From: Trileptium ribeirensis | Lineage: Eukaryota > Nematoda > Enoplea > Enoplida > Thoracostomopsidae | NCBI GenBank assembly: GCA_030248225.1 | Contig: JASANE010021011.1 | Coordinates: 46,357-110,356 of the forward strand | DNA length: 64,000 bases | Direction of reading: 5' to 3' | Part shown: piece by piece, positions 47,030-58,900 of the stretch | How positions within the stretch are numbered: the stretch's first letter is position 1 | How the letters are laid out: the number at the start of each line of letters is the position of its first letter | Notes under the pieces: generated by a model | Seen by the model: the letters and a program-made list of their open reading frames with translations, nothing else | Told to the model about the DNA's origin: nothing | Databases searched by the model: none | Position numbers and translations under genes: made by a program

Positions 47030-49222
47030 AGGGTAGGGCTTTATTTTGTATCTTCTTTTTAGCATACAGTTAGGCATTTAGCCTACCTCGCTATTCAGCA
47101 GAGCATCTGAAATTACTCAAACTAATTACACAGTTAATATATCTTTTTGATGCTAACTTGTTGAGCAATATAGTTAAGTACGGCCATTAGTAATTACCAG
47201 GTATCTTCTCAATCTTTATAGCATGTAGAAAATAATGAAATTGATGGCTTGTACCGGTTGGGGCCCCATTTTCTGATGTTAAATGATTGCTAATTGTGAT
47301 GACAAAAATTTTTTAACACAAATCTTTCGAATGGAAATTCTGCCGGTGCCGTACAAAATAAAACAAAATGGACACCGGACAACAAAAAACCTTGTTAAAC
47401 GATATCTGGAATCTCCACAAAAGCAAAATTTTACTTGAGGAGCTTTGCGTTGGGGAACCCAGCTCCAACCTGTCGGGAACAGAAAATACCTGAGGCGCAT
47501 TCCCCAGCTTAGCTGGAGGAATACCGCAGCTTAGTTTGGGTTTTATTATTGCATTTTCGCTTTTTCGTGCATATACAACCTATATATGGCTGATTTTGTT
47601 GCATATCTGTTATGTCCATGCTGAAAAACCGTATTTATGGGGAACCTCATTTTACTTAGGATTTAGCCTTAAATAGTCGAAATATAAGCTCGGAGAGAGA
47701 AGACACGGCGAATATGTCATGATATGCGTACTTCGCACCCCTTAAACAAGTATTGGGAGCCCTACCGCTCTCAAGACTGCAACAAAAAACTGTTATACTC
47801 GACGGATATTAGCCACGCCATACGTATTTGCAGAAGCTTACACAAAAAATACAGTCGGAAATGCAGTATCTGGGATGAGAAATCCTATATGGTTAGCATT
47901 GAGACTATGTTTGTTTGAGACTACGGTTTTTGATAGCATATGACACGTCGTTCTAGCCCCCTCCAGACCCAGGGCTCTATAAAATTGGGTGTTAGGGGGA
48001 GAGTGCTAAGCAAAAAACACACTGAGAACCTTTTTTATTAGCCGTTTGACTTTGTCCATGTTGGAACCCCCTGTCCGGTTGGAGATCCTTGATCCACCAC
48101 TGATGTTGGTATATTTGATTACACTTGATTTTATTACACTGATGTGAGTTCAGTATGTCGTTCACATCCACGCAATTATAATTTATTTATTCGGAAACTA
48201 TTGCAATGTTATTATGTGACCACAAAGATCTTTAAAACTTAGATTTTGGTGTCGAAGCCAAATGTCTTTAAATTTTTGGCATCGGTTTTGCGTCAGTTTA
48301 TGCGCACAAACCATGTCTCTTTCGGCAAAATTACAAATTTAATTTTGCGTAAATTTACAAAAAGGGGGAAATTTGGGTGAAATTGATAAATTTGCTTGCA
48401 TTTTGCCGAAGGGTGGAGGCAGAACGAAGGAATTGCCGCTCCAGCTTTATTACTAGGCGCACCTGTACTCCCGCCATCAACCACCATCACATATTCGCAC
48501 CCCCTCCAGTATCTGGAACGTAGTCATAAATGAACGCTTTATGTAGATTACCATATAATTATGGGCCACGGCTTGTTCCACGGCCAAGGGTAATACAACC
48601 TAAGCTTTGTAACAACAGCACTTGTTAGGCTTGAGATCTAGCCGCGTTGTTTGATTACAAGGTATCATGTTTTGATTATTTTCGGACTGAGCAGCATTAA
48701 AACTATTCTCTTCCTCTTCAGAACCTCAAATTTGATCTGAGTTTCAGGTTTTATAAGAAACCTACGAGTGTCAATCTGCCAACCTGCACCATTTCGAGCG
48801 ATTGCTAACAGTCCGTTTCATAAATCTCCTCGTTGTCCTCCACATAAATTCGTGGCATACGTCTTAAATCACACCGAGATATTCAGCAAGCCATATACTT
48901 CGTTTAAGCGGGCTCCAGTACCATTCAACCGCATTTGTGGAGGCTCTAGTTTCATAATAAGCTACCACTTCATTGTGACAACGTGGTCCTTATAAAAATT
49001 TGTGGAGAAGGTGGCAGCCATACTCGGCCTCCCATTAGAAATTTCTGGAGAGCTAGCTGCATCCGCCTCTGGCGGCGGTGCTTCCGCTTGCGAGTCTGGT
49101 GCAGTAGAAAGTTGTACGATTATTGCTAAACTGTTGGTGTACAAGACAAGCATTACAATTGTACTAAAAGGGTCAAAACGAAACGTATGGAAATGTAACT
49201 CCGAAAAAACGAAAAAAAAACT
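47030..49222. other. Interior of the candidate element, no supported gene
   Basis: Frames at 47279-47500 (minus), 47724-47918 (plus), 48293-48490 (minus) and 48962-49153 (minus) are short. The last reads DSQAEAPPPEADAASSPEIS after an acceptor-like 'tttctactgcaccag', so it may be an exon, but nothing confirms it. Confidence 0.3.
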
Positions 49223-49291
49223 AAAAAGACCCAGAGAGAATTGAACCTGGGATATGGGCGCTTGAAAGATACTCCTTTGCTCACCACACCG
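49223..49291 (-). tRNA. tRNA-like pseudogene or SINE head
   Basis: The minus strand reads GTGTGGTGAGCAAAGGAGTA (A-box like), CTTTCAA (anticodon-loop like, TTC at the anticodon position) and CCAGGTTCAATTCTC (B-box like), then a T-rich tail. The anticodon and acceptor stems do not pair, so it is not a working tRNA. Confidence 0.45.
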
Positions 49292-50164
49292 TATTACATT
49301 TGAAACTGCGGTTCTTGCAGATCCTTATATACTATCAGGTTGAAATCTAAGATGCCATGGTGGTTTACCTGTGGGCCCAGCATGGCAATAACTATTCGAA
49401 TCGTATTGAGAGAGCCAAAGTTATCTTATCTATCAAATTTTTGCTATTTCTTAATGGCGCTAGAACGCCTAACTTCAGCAGACAAAATCACTCTAGGTAG
49501 GACAAAATTACCCGCAGTTAAAAATAATTGCGCTGAGGTAGGGCGAAATTACTCGCAGCTAAAAATTATTACTATCAAATAGGGCAAAATATCCCGCATG
49601 TAACTATATTACTCGCAGGTAAAAAGGTCTCTGCAGGTAAAACATTACCCGCAGGTGAAAAAAAATTACTCGCAGGCAAAATATGCCTAACCCGGAGCAG
49701 ATATTTTCACTCGCGTGCGAAAAAATACTCCCGGGTAATTTTTTACTCTTATCCCTACTCCTATTTTAGAATGTAAAAGTTGCTGATAAGGGTAAGGGTA
49801 GGATAAAAATTATTTGTGATTGCCTGCGGGTAATTTTAAGAATACGGGCTAAAGTTATAATAGTGTTAGTGGTTATGTAGTGTATTTAACGTGCCGCCTG
49901 TCCTTGCTTGTTTGCGCTGTGAGAATATGTTTTATACCTTTTACTATAAAATTTTGTTTCTCAAAGTGGTAAACCAATGCGGTAGGCGCGAGTTATCAAC
50001 ACTGACGGCCACAATAGGTAGTTTAACGATATTTTTGTGCCCACTATTATCTCGGTGAGCTTTATCCAAATAACCGTTGAATCACTGTTAATGATAACTC
50101 GATGTTAACTACCAACAATAAAAAGAGCTGTGACAATTTTGCCTTTGGAAAACTGCGGTCAAAC

Positions 50165-50299
50165 TTATTTTATTAATTTTAGAGCAAGCTTACTTTTCCA
50201 CAGATTTATAGTCACGGCACCAGCCCTAATGTTTTTGGATTTATCTAGCTCTTGGAGCCACGCAGGTATATAATACTGATAACATTTATCTATATTCTG
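50165..50299 (-). CDS. Possible terminal exon
   Basis: The minus strand, after an acceptor-like AACTTGTGTGCAG, reads QNIDKCYQYYIPAWLQELDK, then SKNIRAGAVTINLW and a Lys/Leu-rich end with a stop at 50165-50167. AATAAA overlaps the stop (50169-50174). The frame is open further upstream to 50395. It is protein-like but unrecognised. Confidence 0.3.
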   Translation of the reverse strand, partial: QNIDKCYQYYIPAWLQELDKSKNIRAGAVTINLWKSKLALKLIK

Positions 50300-50654
50300 C
50301 TGCACACAAGTTTTATATTCAAGTATTATAAGCTTATAAATAACTAACACGTGTCTTCTTCCCTGTATAGCGTAATACAGGTAAACACAATACAAAGTTC
50401 AGTAGTACATTGAATTACTGGATTTGCCTTGATATGATAATAACACAGCAGAAATGTTGTTCTTTTAGAGCTAGCTTTTTGAAAAATTTGCAATTTATAG
50501 GAATTATAACGTCGAAATTGAGTTCTCACATAGTACTGTAATTGGTGCTAAATCAGTGTTATCACTGTTTTGTTCATCTACTACCGTATTGCAGCAGCGA
50601 AACTGGTTCTTAAGCCTAAGACCATTTTTGAATGTTATTTCATAGCAAAACATC

Positions 50655-50822
50655 ATGAATAGAGAATTGCACACTTGTCGTCTTAATAACTGGGATTATG
50701 CAAACACTAGTCATGCCTGTGTCTATGCTCTTGGGCCGGTAAGTATTTGGTGTCGTCTCGCCGGCGCAGAATGGGAATTTGGCGCATTTTCTTTCAAAAC
50801 CTATATCGGTTCATGCGATTAA
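50655..50822 (+). CDS. Small ORF of 55 codons, Trp/Cys-rich, or an exon ending at a GTAAGT
   Basis: The frame starts ATG at 50655 with a stop four codons upstream and ends TAA at 50820-50822. It reads MNRELHTCRLNNWDYANTSH, later GPVSIWCRLAGAEWEFGAF, and ends YIGSCD. Four Cys and three Trp in 55 residues are unusual for chance. It contains a perfect donor sequence (CCG|GTAAGT at 50738), so it may instead be an exon that stops there, in which case the second half is intron. No family is recognised. Confidence 0.3.
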   Translation: MNRELHTCRLNNWDYANTSHACVYALGPVSIWCRLAGAEWEFGAFSFKTYIGSCD

Positions 50823-51419
50823 ACTTCGCAAAAAGTAGCTGCCCTTGACTATTATGGGTTTGGAAACCGCAATAATAATAGCTTGGACACTCAACCAAAC
50901 ATTACCTTTTAAGATAGCAAAACTTATTAGGTATTTAAGTATATTTATATTTTATTATTATACTGTTATATATTCATACATTCTCATAGCGGAGACGGAG
51001 GACCAGCCCTCTGGTTGGGTGAAACGTTATTAGGAATCTGAAGGAGCTTCATATATAAAAAAGCGTGCGACTGTGGATTGAAAATTATACAATTATAGCC
51101 AGAATTATAAAAATGTGGCACCGGTCCGAATTATCAATGTCGATCAGCCAATTAACTAGATTGAAATGGCCCACTGAATATCTTCCAGACATTCTGCTGG
51201 TATTGTCATTACTGTATCGGGTCGACATAGCCTAAAGTCAATCCCGTGGTTCTTGGAAGGTATGTTTGTGTTGCACCTGGTCTTCTTCATACCTCGCCAG
51301 GAACTTATTTAATGATTCGTTACTAAGGATATCTATCTGAAACTGGCCGTAAATTAGTGGGGCAACATTGTACCCTGAATCCGCCATTGTGTACAATGCC
51401 AATAAATGTAGGATTATAT

Positions 51420-51427
51420 CTTCAGGT
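51420..51427. repeat. Target-site duplication, left copy
   Basis: CTTCAGGT, identical to 52921-52928 at the other end of the element. The 8-bp length is the hallmark of hAT insertion. Confidence 0.9.
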
Positions 51428-52920
51428 CAGCAATGGAACGGGGTCACATATAAGTGACCCCGTGACCCCGTCGCATCCTGACCCCGTGACCCCATGACCC
51501 CGTTGATGATAAATATATAAATATATATAAACACTTATACACAAGAATTTTTAACTTCTGAAATACATAAAATGATTAAAATTATGCTTTCATTAAAAAT
51601 AGATTTGTTTCCAACATTTCGAAGTCTCTGTTATCCTAACTAATAATTAATTTTTCCGAGGAATTCAGTAAGACCACAAATGAGTTCCTTCCAAATTTTC
51701 GTTGTGTAAAAGCAAATATCAGCGAAATCTTTAAGACGAATTTCAATAATATTTGTTTTAAATAAATTATGGCCTCGGTGCTGTCCCGACATTCGAATAA
51801 TTATTTTAATATTCGGTCCCGAACCCGGAATTTAGGGTCAACATCGCCGGAATGCACAACTTTAGCGTCAACAAATTAACATTACTAATTTTATGGAAAA
51901 CTCTAAACTGTATAAGATTTTCAAATTTGCAATATTGTAAAAAAATCATCAATAACGATTTCTAAAAAAATTTCTCAAATATGATACGCTAATCCAATGT
52001 AAACAACCATATTCAAACATCTCAATTTTGGACGTAACAATAGCCGAGAACCTACATAGCTAAGTGTGAGAAAACCGTAATCGCTATTTATAATTGACCT
52101 TTCGTGCAGAATTTATGAAAATTCATAAACCACCAATATATATCATGAAAAAGACCACACGCACACAAAATGGTATTTTGTGTTCACAAATGTGAAAGAA
52201 TATTGAAAACAAAAAAATTGAAAATTCTCACAGTGTACAAATAACTCTACTCACACTTAAAAAGCCTAAATTTAAAGGCAATAATAAATATCAGATGTTC
52301 GAATCAGGTACAAATTTCAGAAATTATGGATGTCAACTGACTTGGTCGCTTTTACACTTTCTCCTCACATTTTCATTTACTTAAGGGTTGTGTTTGAGTG
52401 ATAAGCCTAAGCCTAGGCTAACAAGCGTCCTTACGTAGTTCGTTTGGTCTGAAAGCGGATACACCCACTACTCCAAAGAACAAATAACAAGACATAGCGG
52501 TAATGAACGTAGTAGCAGCTTAGCAGTCACACAGCTCGTCGCGGATTCATTTTCACTCGACTGTTGCTGTTTCAGAAATTAATACCGATTTTTTCCATTA
52601 TGCTCTCCTAGCCGGCATTTGCCAAGAAAGGCCGAATTTGTAAATTTGTGCATTTTTGTGATCTTTATGACCTTCCGTGATCATTCCACAACAAAAAAAA
52701 TTTAAAAGGTTATATAGTTATATATAAATGGTTATATCGGACCGTATGTTAGTGAGGTCTTTGTATGGAGAAAGTAATGAAAAAGTTTGTAATTTCACTG
52801 AAGAATATTTCTCCGGGGTCACGGGGTCAGTCTATTGACCCCGTGACCCGTGACCCCATGAGAAATATGACCCCAACTGACCCCGTGACCCCATGATCCC
52901 GTGACCCCTTTCCATTGCTG
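51428..52920. mobile_element. Non-autonomous hAT-type DNA transposon, 1493 bp
   Basis: The left terminus is CAGCAATGGAACGGGGTCAC. The right terminus, reverse-complemented, is CAGCAATGGAAAGGGGTCAC, matching at 19 of 20 positions. The flanks are exact 8-bp duplications (CTTCAGGT). The CAG start, ~20-bp inverted ends and 8-bp duplication are those of the hAT superfamily. Within ~70-120 bp of each end lie clusters of TGACCCCG/TGACCCCA (51453-51504; 52816-52911), the likely transposase-binding sites. There is no long frame inside, so it depends on a transposase made elsewhere. Intact ends and duplication suggest a fairly young insertion. Confidence 0.9.
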
Positions 52921-52928
52921 CTTCAGGT
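52921..52928. repeat. Target-site duplication, right copy
   Basis: CTTCAGGT, exact match of 51420-51427. Confidence 0.9.
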
Positions 52929-53230
52929 TAATGGGTATCGGTATTATGCATCTTGCTCACCCAACCTTATGATCAATGAGCAGAAGCAAAATACTGTAAG
53001 TATCTGTAACTTTCTAATGGCACAGTGATGTACAAGCTAAAATGTCAACTTACACTGTTCAAGAAATGACAGAAAAATCTCTTATATTAAAAAGTCCTAA
53101 GGAAGGATCTCGTGTACAGGACAGAATGAGGCAGTAATGCGCAACGCATTAAATAGTTAAATAGTACAACAGCAAAGTGTTACACCAATCTTGTGTTTAT
53201 TCGAGTCCGGAGTTTATTCCTTGGTTACTT
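52929..53230. other. No gene seen
   Basis: Presumed 3' flank of the minus-strand exon candidate at 53231. Nothing else recognised. Confidence 0.4.
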
Positions 53231-53511
53231 TTATTGTTGGACTGATGTAACACACACAAAAATCGCTGTTTTGTCCGAATCTAAAATGTCGTTGCCACCG
53301 GAGAATATCCTGCTCTGGCGCTTGGCAGGAAAATAGAGGCTGCTTAAATCAGACAGGGTTGGATATCTTATTGTGCTATGGCTACGTGGTTGTTTTGCTC
53401 TGTAAAATGCACTGATTTCAGGCGTTACGGATTGGGCACAATTTTGCTCAGTTGACCAATAGCTCATGTTTTTTTCGAAGCTTAGAAGACATGTTTTGGC
53501 TCCATTTAAGT
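53231..53511 (-). CDS. Possible terminal exon with overlapping poly(A) signal
   Basis: The minus-strand frame runs from about 53511 (no ATG needed if spliced; ATG at 53467) through MSYWSTEQNCAQSVTPEISA and RYPTLSDLSSLYFPAKRQSR to CVTSVQQ and a stop at 53231-53233. AATAAA (53230-53235) overlaps the stop. Ser/Thr-rich and polar, with a short hydrophobic end, it looks like a cytoplasmic tail or unstructured C-terminus. No family is recognised. Confidence 0.35.
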
Positions 53512-55929
53512 GTCGAACAACTTAATGCAACCTTTCTCGTTGTTTATTGCACAAGAATAACTCAAATTATAAAGTATAAAAACTACCGTCAATTGTAATA
53601 AATTGCCCAATATATTTTGATAAAGCGATATATATGAAACTGACATATATAAGCGCTTATCTCTACGTTTCAATCTTTATTAACCAACTGTTTTCAACAG
53701 CGGGAACATATATACCCGTCGTCGCCACACAAAAGTAGATATGGACATACAATAGGGCAATATACAGGTTCAAAACTCTCAATTGAGTAGTGTCTGAAAT
53801 TAAATTACTGTTTTTGAACTGTTCCAAAGTTATATAATCGAATTGCCAGTAGTAATATTAAGACGTCGTCACTTCTATTGTATTCAAAGATATAGCTGAA
53901 AACGAACAGCCATTATTGTCAGGATGCTAAAGTACAAAATATAGGTATACAGCCACGTGTAGTAAATCTGCTTTAACTCTTTAACGCTCGAATACTTTTG
54001 CGCATTGTGCAATTTTGACAAACTGAAACATGTACGGGTGAAAATGGTGTGCCTAAACCACCAAACTATCTAGGAGCTGTTGCTGAGCTGCTTAAAGCAC
54101 CTCCCCAAGCAACTGAATAACACCTCACGTGCAAACATACATACAATAAACTCAGTTAACACAACGGTTTACAATGAAAGCTGCCCTTATTGGTGTACAG
54201 CGGAAAGGGTTCAGCGAAATTTTAAAGCTTACATTATTTTTATTTCCATAGGAGAATGTATTATACTATTTGCTAATACGACTGAAGAAAATTTGTGTTT
54301 GAAAGTCTGTTAGATTTTAAGTTTTACCATTTCTCAGACTTTAGATTTTCCAGAAAACTCACCTGTTATAGAATTAGTTAATATAGTTTTATAATAATAA
54401 ATTAAAAAAACACCCTTGTCACTTTAAAAACAAGCCTATTTGGCCTCATAAATGTCCTGAAAACATCTATTAAGCGTTGCAAGATTGGCGTTAAAATTGC
54501 TAGTTTGACACCATTTGCAATTACGAGGCTCGTATGTAAAAAAAGTATTTTCGGACTTGGTAGAATATTAGACAAATTACTATAACAACACTGTGTTCTT
54601 TGAACACAATGCAGCGCACGATTCACTACTGCAAATATCAAGCAAATGATGCAATATTCAGTCCAGTAAACTAGCTTGTATTAAATCGGAATGCATTTGT
54701 GCTGATACTGTCTAAGCTATGAAAAGAAGTAAGGTTTGACAGGTCGAGTTGCAAAGGCAGAGGTGATGGCAACAAATTGAGCCTAACGTCCAGCTATAAC
54801 GAAAGCCCGATGATGCATATGTTGTCTAAGCACTCTTTTCCAAGGAACATTTGATCACATACAAGGTAATAATTAACATGTGATACATATAAGCTACTTT
54901 TTGCGTAGTAACTGATACCACCAGCTACCAAACTGTATTTGACGTGTTAGGTGTAGTTTGTATTATCGGTACCGAGAGCTGGTTCTCTAAGAACCAAAAC
55001 AAATCAACTTCACACGCGCACAGCTGAACTAGAATCGTTGACAAACATGTTTACCGTCCAAGGCATTAGATTGCCTCCTTCAGTTAATGAAATGTCGCCT
55101 CGATTTGTTTGACCATAAATAAAACTGCACGACTGCGATGTGGATTGCATGCTATAATTACCATATAAACGAAATGTAGGATTTGCAGGCCAATTCAGCA
55201 GTCAAGAGATCATCTTTATGATGAAATGACTAGGTAATTCTGACACTATTCAGCCTAGCAGACATTAAGTTTATTGGAAAGCTGTACAAATACCTTATGC
55301 TGAATAACTTACCTGTCAACCTTATGCTAGTATTTAAAGCAATAATAATACAATAAATTACACATTGTTATATGCTCAATGCATAAACATTTTTTCGCCT
55401 GTTCTATTACCGGTATTTCTCGCTTGATTTGAAGTTCCACGAAAATACACACTTTTCATGTTTGATTTTAGAGAAATAGGCTGCGGGGTGACATTTTTAG
55501 AGAGAGATCGAATGTTGGTTTTCTTAAGAGGAATTTAATGCAGTATTTTTTGGCGATTTATTGTTCAGAAAAGGGTTACAAGGGTGCCTCAACAAATTAT
55601 TAACCCAGTTAAAAATAGAGTTTAACTAGTATATACGAGTTAAAGAGCAATTTTCATGTCACTGACTAAAGGTGAAGTAAGCTACAGCAACATACGTTAT
55701 TGCTGCGATCAGTCGTTACAAGCATTACGTCTTTTTGAATTTCTTATTAATAAGATCTAATTTACGATCAATTATCACAATGTCGTTCGGCGTAATGATA
55801 TGTATTTTACTTTCAGCCTCTCAGCGTAGATAGATTGTCTGTTTCGAGGTGTGGTTAAAAAACATCGGCCACCAGAAATTGAACTTGGTATTGTTATAGT
55901 TAGAAATTTGTCGTATTAGGTTTAAGCTA
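53512..55929. other. No supported gene
   Basis: AT-rich. Frames at 54080-54313 (plus) and 54402-54641 (minus) have no recognised domain. An unrelated flank leads up to the start of the satellite array. Confidence 0.4.
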
Positions 55930-58900
55930 AATCACGCTCAAATCAATTTATGCAATAGGTCCGGTCATGCGGAGTTTATTTATTGATATTAATTACACCC
56001 CATTCTTCAAACGATGTTATATGCAGAGTCTGTCAAGTGAAAAACTGTGCGATACGTTGACGACTATGGCAGAATATCAGTAGATAATGGAATTACGTAT
56101 TGAACAGATACGGTTGGGCGTGCACTGTTAAAATTGATTTGCGTGTTCGAAACAGTGAGACAAACTCTACCAAACCTAAATCATTTCATACGTTTATCGA
56201 ATAGGCCAGATCGTGCATAGTATATTTATTGATATTAATTACATCCCATTCTTCAGATGACGTTATATACAGAGCCTGTCAAGCGAAAAAATATGTCACA
56301 CGTTGCCGACTATGGCAGAATGTGGAAATGGTCATGTCTTCAAATATGTAGCAGTAGATAATGGAATTACGGATTGAACAGATACGGTTGGGCGTCCACC
56401 GTTAAAGTTGGTTTGCGTGTTCGAAACATTGAGACAAACTCGAGTTATTTTATACGTTTTAGATTAGTCAAATGACTAAACCTAAAGCATTTCATACGTT
56501 TATCCAATAGGCCCGATCATGCAGAATGTATTTATTGATATTAATTACATCTCATTCTTCAGACGACGTTATATGCAGAGCCTGTCAAGTGAAAATATAT
56601 GCCACACGTTGCCAACTATGGCAGAATATGGAAGTGGTCATGTCTTCAAATTTGTAGCAGTAGATAATGGAATTACGTATTTAACAGATACGGATGAGCA
56701 TCCACTGTTAAAATTGGTTTGCGTGTTCGAAACAATGAGACAAACTCGACTTATTTTATATGTTTTAGATTCTTCAAATGACCAAACCTAAAGTATTCAT
56801 ACGTTTATCTAATAGGCCCGATCGTGCAGAGTGTATTTATTGATATTAATTACATCCCATTCTTCAGACGACGTTATATGCAGAGCCTGTCAAGTAAAAA
56901 ATAAGCCACACGTTGCCGACTATGGCAGAATACGGAAATGGTCATGTCTTCAAATATGTAACAATAAATATTCATGGAATTACGTATTGAACAGATACGG
57001 TTGGGCGTGCACTGTTAAAATTGGTTTGCGTGTTCGAAACAGTGAGACAAACTCTACCAAACCAAATCATTTCATACGTTTATCCAATAGGCCAGATCGT
57101 GCAGGGTGTATTTATTGATATTAATTACATCCCATTCTTCAGACCACGTTATATGCAGATCCTGTCAAGTGGAAAACTATGCCACACGTTGACGACTATG
57201 GTAGAATACGGAAATGGTCATGTCTTCAAAAATGTAGCAATAGATATTCATGGAATTAAGTATTGTACAGATACGGTTGAGAGTCCAGTAGTAACATTGG
57301 TTTGTGTATTTGAAACAATGAACTCGGCTTATTTTATGTGTTTTAGATTCGTCAAATGACCAAACCTAAATCATTTCATACGTTTATCCAATAGGCCCGA
57401 TCGTGTAGAGTGTATTTATTGATATTAATTACATCCAATTCTTCAGATGACGTTATATACAGAGCCTGTCAAGTGGAAAACTATGCCACACGTTGACGAC
57501 TATGGCGGAATATGGATATGTCCATGTCTTCAAATATGTAGCAGTAGATAATGGAATTACGAATTGAACAGATACGGTTGGGCGTCCTCTGTTAAAATTG
57601 GTTTGCATGTTCGAAACAGTGAGACAAACTCGACCAAACCAAATCATTTCATACGTTTATCCAATAGGCCCGATCGTGCAGGGTGTATTTATTGATATTA
57701 ATTACATCCCATTCTTCAGACCACGTTATATGCAGAGCCTGTCAAGTGAAAAAATATGCCACACGTTACCGACTATGGCAAAATATGGAAATGGTCATGT
57801 CTTCAAATATGTAGCAGTAGATAATGGAATTACGTATCGAACAGATGAGCATCCACTGTTAAAATTGGTTTGCGTGTTCGAAACAGTGAGACAAACTCTA
57901 CCAAACCTAAATCATTTCATACGTTTATCCAATAGGCCAGATCGTGCATAGTATATTTATTGATATTAATTACATCCCATTCTTCAGATGACGTTATATA
58001 CAGAGCCTGTCAAGTGGAAAACTATGCCACACGATGACGACTATGGCAGAATATGGAAATGGTCATGTCTTCAAATATGTAGCAGTAGATAATGGAATTA
58101 CGTATCGAACAGATGAGCATCCACTGTTAAAATTGGTTTGCATGTTCGAAACAGTGAGACAAACTCGACCAAACCAAATCATTTCATACGTTTATCCAAT
58201 AGGCCCGATCATGCAGGGTGTATTTATTGATATTAATTACATCCCATTCTTCAGACGACGTTATATGCAGAGCCTGACAAGTGAAAAAACATGCCACACG
58301 TTGCCGACTATGGCAAAATATGGAAATGGTCATGTCTTCAAATATGTAGCAGTAGATAATGGAATTACGTATCGAACAGATGAGCATCCACTGTTAAAAT
58401 TGGTTTGCGTGTTCGAAACAGTGAGACAAACTCGACCAAACCTAAATCATTTCATACGTTTATCCAATAGGCCCGATCGTGTAGAGTGTATTTATTGAGT
58501 TTAATTACATCCCATTCTTCAGACTACGTTATATGCAGAGCCTGTCAAGTGAAGAAATATACCACACGTTGACAGAATATGGAAATGGTCATGTCTTCAA
58601 ATTTGTAGCAGTAGATATTCATGGAATTAAGTATTGAACAGATATGGTTGGGAGTCCACTAGTAACATTGGTTTGTGTGTTCGAAACAATGAGACAAACT
58701 CGACTTATTTTGTATGTTTTAGATTCTTCAAATGATCAAACCTAACGCATTTCATACGTTTATCTAATAGGCGCGATCTTGCAGAGTGTACGTATTGTTA
58801 TTAATTACATCCCATTCTTTAGACGACGTTATATGCAGAGCCTGTCAAGTAAAAAATATGCCAAACGTTGCCGACTATGGCAGAATATGGAAATGGTCAT

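Larger units (their letters stand above)
46717..49850. mobile_element. Candidate DNA transposon with repeated subterminal motifs
   Basis: Short inverted ends: GGCCCGTATTC at 46717-46727, and GAATACGGGCT at 49840-49850. Next to each end lie many copies of a CTGCGGGTAAT/ATTACCCGCAG-like word: 46868-47005 in the left part (TACCTGCGAGTAAT forms) and 49496-49840 in the right part. 'ctaaaactaagggtaggg' at 47020 mirrors 'ctactcctattttagaatg' at 49757. Internal coding is not recognised. The ends and subterminal repeats suggest a non-autonomous element; the superfamily and target duplication are unresolved. Confidence 0.5.
49860..51419. other. Mostly non-coding with small exon-like pieces
   Basis: It holds the minus exon candidate 50165-50299 and the plus small frame 50655-50822, described separately. 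The rest is AT-rich and unrecognised. Confidence 0.35.
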
